Source: Coriobacteriaceae bacterium (lineage in GTDB: Bacteria; Actinomycetota; Coriobacteriia; Coriobacteriales; UMGS124). Taken from it: a DNA stretch of 64,000 nucleotides. Shown here piece after piece: positions 62,754 to 64,000 of the stretch (position 1 is its first letter; the number at the start of each line of letters is the position of its first letter). Under the pieces are notes generated by a model. That model saw only the letters and a program-made list of their open reading frames with translations, searched no databases and was not told the DNA's origin. A program made the translations under genes and the position numbers. The stretch covers positions 62,357 through 126,356 of the forward strand of contig JAHZGC010000004.1 of NCBI GenBank assembly GCA_019421015.1, read 5' to 3'.

Positions 62754-64000
62754 ATGGCAAAAACAGTGGGAAGGCGTTCTGGTTTGCTGCGTAAACCGGC
62801 GATTGCCGTGGCAACGGCCGCGCTTGCGGTGGCCTGCGCCGGTCTGGGGCTGGGGGCCCAGGCCTGGGGTTCTGACGAGGGCATTCCCGCCCGGCCCGAC
62901 GACCTTGCCCAGGTGAGCGGCTTCCCGACCGAGGGGCGCTTCATCGACGGTGTGACCGCGCTGCCCGAGTTCTATCAGAACGCACCCAAGAACGAGGCGA
63001 ACGCCCAGGCCCACGCCCCGACTCGCTACGTCGACCGCAACGGCTTCCTTATCCAGCCCGTTCCGTTTGACCCGGTGGGATACAACAACACCTACCTCGA
63101 TGCCGAGAACCGCGGGTGCACCTCGTGCCACACGCTCGAGAACGCGCTCATGAGCCTGCCGACCTACCACCGCCTAATCATCTTTGGCTATCCCACCGAG
63201 CAGACCATCGACAACTGCACGGCGTGTCACCGCGACCAGAGCAAGCGCAGCCTGGCCAACCCGCTCCACACCATCCACCTGAACAGCGCGGTCTTTAAGG
63301 ACTACGACAACGGCTCGTGCCAGTCGTGCCACGTCTTTGACGCGTCGACCCAGGACATCTCGCTGTGGGACTTCGACAAGTACAAGTGGCTGCGCGGCAT
63401 CAAGGACGTCAGCGCCGAAGACGCTGGCCTGGAGGTCAGCTACGACCAGACCACCCTCACCCCGCCCGAGAACCGCTATTTCAAGACCGTCAAAGATGAA
63501 CCGAACCAGTGGCTTGTGGACGACTCCGTCGTTGACGAGTCCATCTACGAGAACTGGGTCATCTCGATCGACGGCGACTGCGAAAACCCCGTTGAGATGA
63601 CGCTGCCCGAGCTCGTGGAGCAGTTCGGCACCGTGACCCAGGTCATGAAGAACGACTGCACGATCAACGGCGTGGGCCAGGCCACCATCATGCAGGTCGA
63701 GGTCGAGGGCGTGCCGGTCTCCAAGATCATCGAGTACGCCAAGCCCAAGGAGGGCGCCAACGTCTTGAGCCCCATCAGCCCCGACGGCTACAACTACGCG
63801 CAGATGAGCCTGGACTGGGTGACGGAGAACGACGCCATCATCGTCACCAAGATGGACGGCGAGCCCCTGCCCAACTCCCAGGGATATCCGTGCGCGCTGT
63901 GGGTCTACCGCACCTCGGGCGGCAACTTTACCAAGCGCATCGGGAACCTGACCTTCATGACGGTGCCCGACGACCAGATCAACAGCCAGCTCTACCTGGG
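62754..64000 (+). CDS. Triheme cytochrome c fused to sulfite-oxidase-type molybdopterin domain, 3' truncated
   Basis: 415 residues are visible and the frame runs off the window. ATG at 62754 after GAAGGGG. A signal or anchor (KPAIAVATAALAVACAGLGL) is followed by three CXXCH heme sites (Cys122, 155, 189) in a NapB/NapC-like spacing, then from about 260 an Oxidored_molyb-type domain (ENWVISIDGDCENPVEMTLP, NGVGQATIMQVEVEGVPV, YPCALWVYRTSGGNFTKRIG). In sulfite-oxidase-fold enzymes a Cys binds Mo; NDCTINGVG and YPCALW are candidates. No twin arginine pair suited to Tat is certain (GRRSGLL is near the start). Likely an exported or membrane-bound redox enzyme. Confidence 0.8.
   Translation, partial: MAKTVGRRSGLLRKPAIAVATAALAVACAGLGLGAQAWGSDEGIPARPDDLAQVSGFPTEGRFIDGVTALPEFYQNAPKNEANAQAHAPTRYVDRNGFLIQPVPFDPVGYNNTYLDAENRGCTSCHTLENALMSLPTYHRLIIFGYPTEQTIDNCTACHRDQSKRSLANPLHTIHLNSAVFKDYDNGSCQSCHVFDASTQDISLWDFDKYKWLRGIKDVSAEDAGLEVSYDQTTLTPPENRYFKTVKDEPNQWLVDDSVVDESIYENWVISIDGDCENPVEMTLPELVEQFGTVTQVMKNDCTINGVGQATIMQVEVEGVPVSKIIEYAKPKEGANVLSPISPDGYNYAQMSLDWVTENDAIIVTKMDGEPLPNSQGYPCALWVYRTSGGNFTKRIGNLTFMTVPDDQINSQLYL

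Overview
The window is about 64 kb of GC-rich DNA with actinobacterial gene content. The features that point to an anaerobic member of the class Coriobacteriia, most likely the Eggerthellaceae, are: many secreted Tat-type FAD flavoproteins of the fumarate/urocanate reductase superfamily, each next to its own regulator; a LuxR regulator with an N-terminal multi-membrane-span domain; multiheme c-type cytochromes; and an NfnAB-type transhydrogenase. Genus cannot be resolved from sequence reading alone.

Layout. 1-15 kb is an accessory respiratory region. It holds a partial flavoprotein with a SnoaL-like partner; flavoprotein/LysR divergent pairs; a flavoprotein pseudogene cut by a truncated IS200-like element; a hexaheme cytochrome; a frameshifted LysR gene; and two tandem flavoproteins. 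15-19 kb carries a glycine riboswitch with a sodium:alanine/glycine symporter, then a YtrA-type GntR regulator with an ABC exporter. 19-48 kb is mostly core genes: MOSC protein, secreted proteins, prenyl synthase, tRNA-Leu, Ppx/GppA, an FtsB-like protein, glmU-prs-pth, nfnAB, a serpin lipoprotein, a cation efflux protein, an AAA/PD-(D/E)XK protein, asnS, two rhodaneses, rsmD, a C69 dipeptidase, yhbY, azlCD, trmL and gdhA. 48-64 kb is accessory again: two flavoproteins divergent from a LuxR and a Fic-like winged-helix protein, cobO, a neurotransmitter:sodium-type symporter, a TPM protein, PspA, a second degenerate Fic-like protein and, cut by the right edge, a triheme cytochrome fused to a sulfite-oxidase-type domain.

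How the genes work together (inference). The exported flavoproteins look like terminal reductases for different small-molecule electron acceptors. Each is switched by a dedicated regulator, and the multiheme cytochromes probably feed them electrons from the membrane pool. NfnAB, glutamate dehydrogenase and the amino-acid transporters fit an amino-acid-fermenting, anaerobically respiring cell.

Most unusual feature. Five intergenic repeat arrays (10220-10463, 19231-19367, 48289-48510, 48657-48900, 53530-53743) share one plan: two forward units, a central dyad, then two inverted units. They are built from four unrelated sequences with unit periods of about 31, 41, 41 and 51 bp. Two arrays nearly 40 kb apart have identical geometry (30-21-30-82-30-21-30). 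Four of the five lie where two genes or gene remnants converge. I know of no named element with this architecture.
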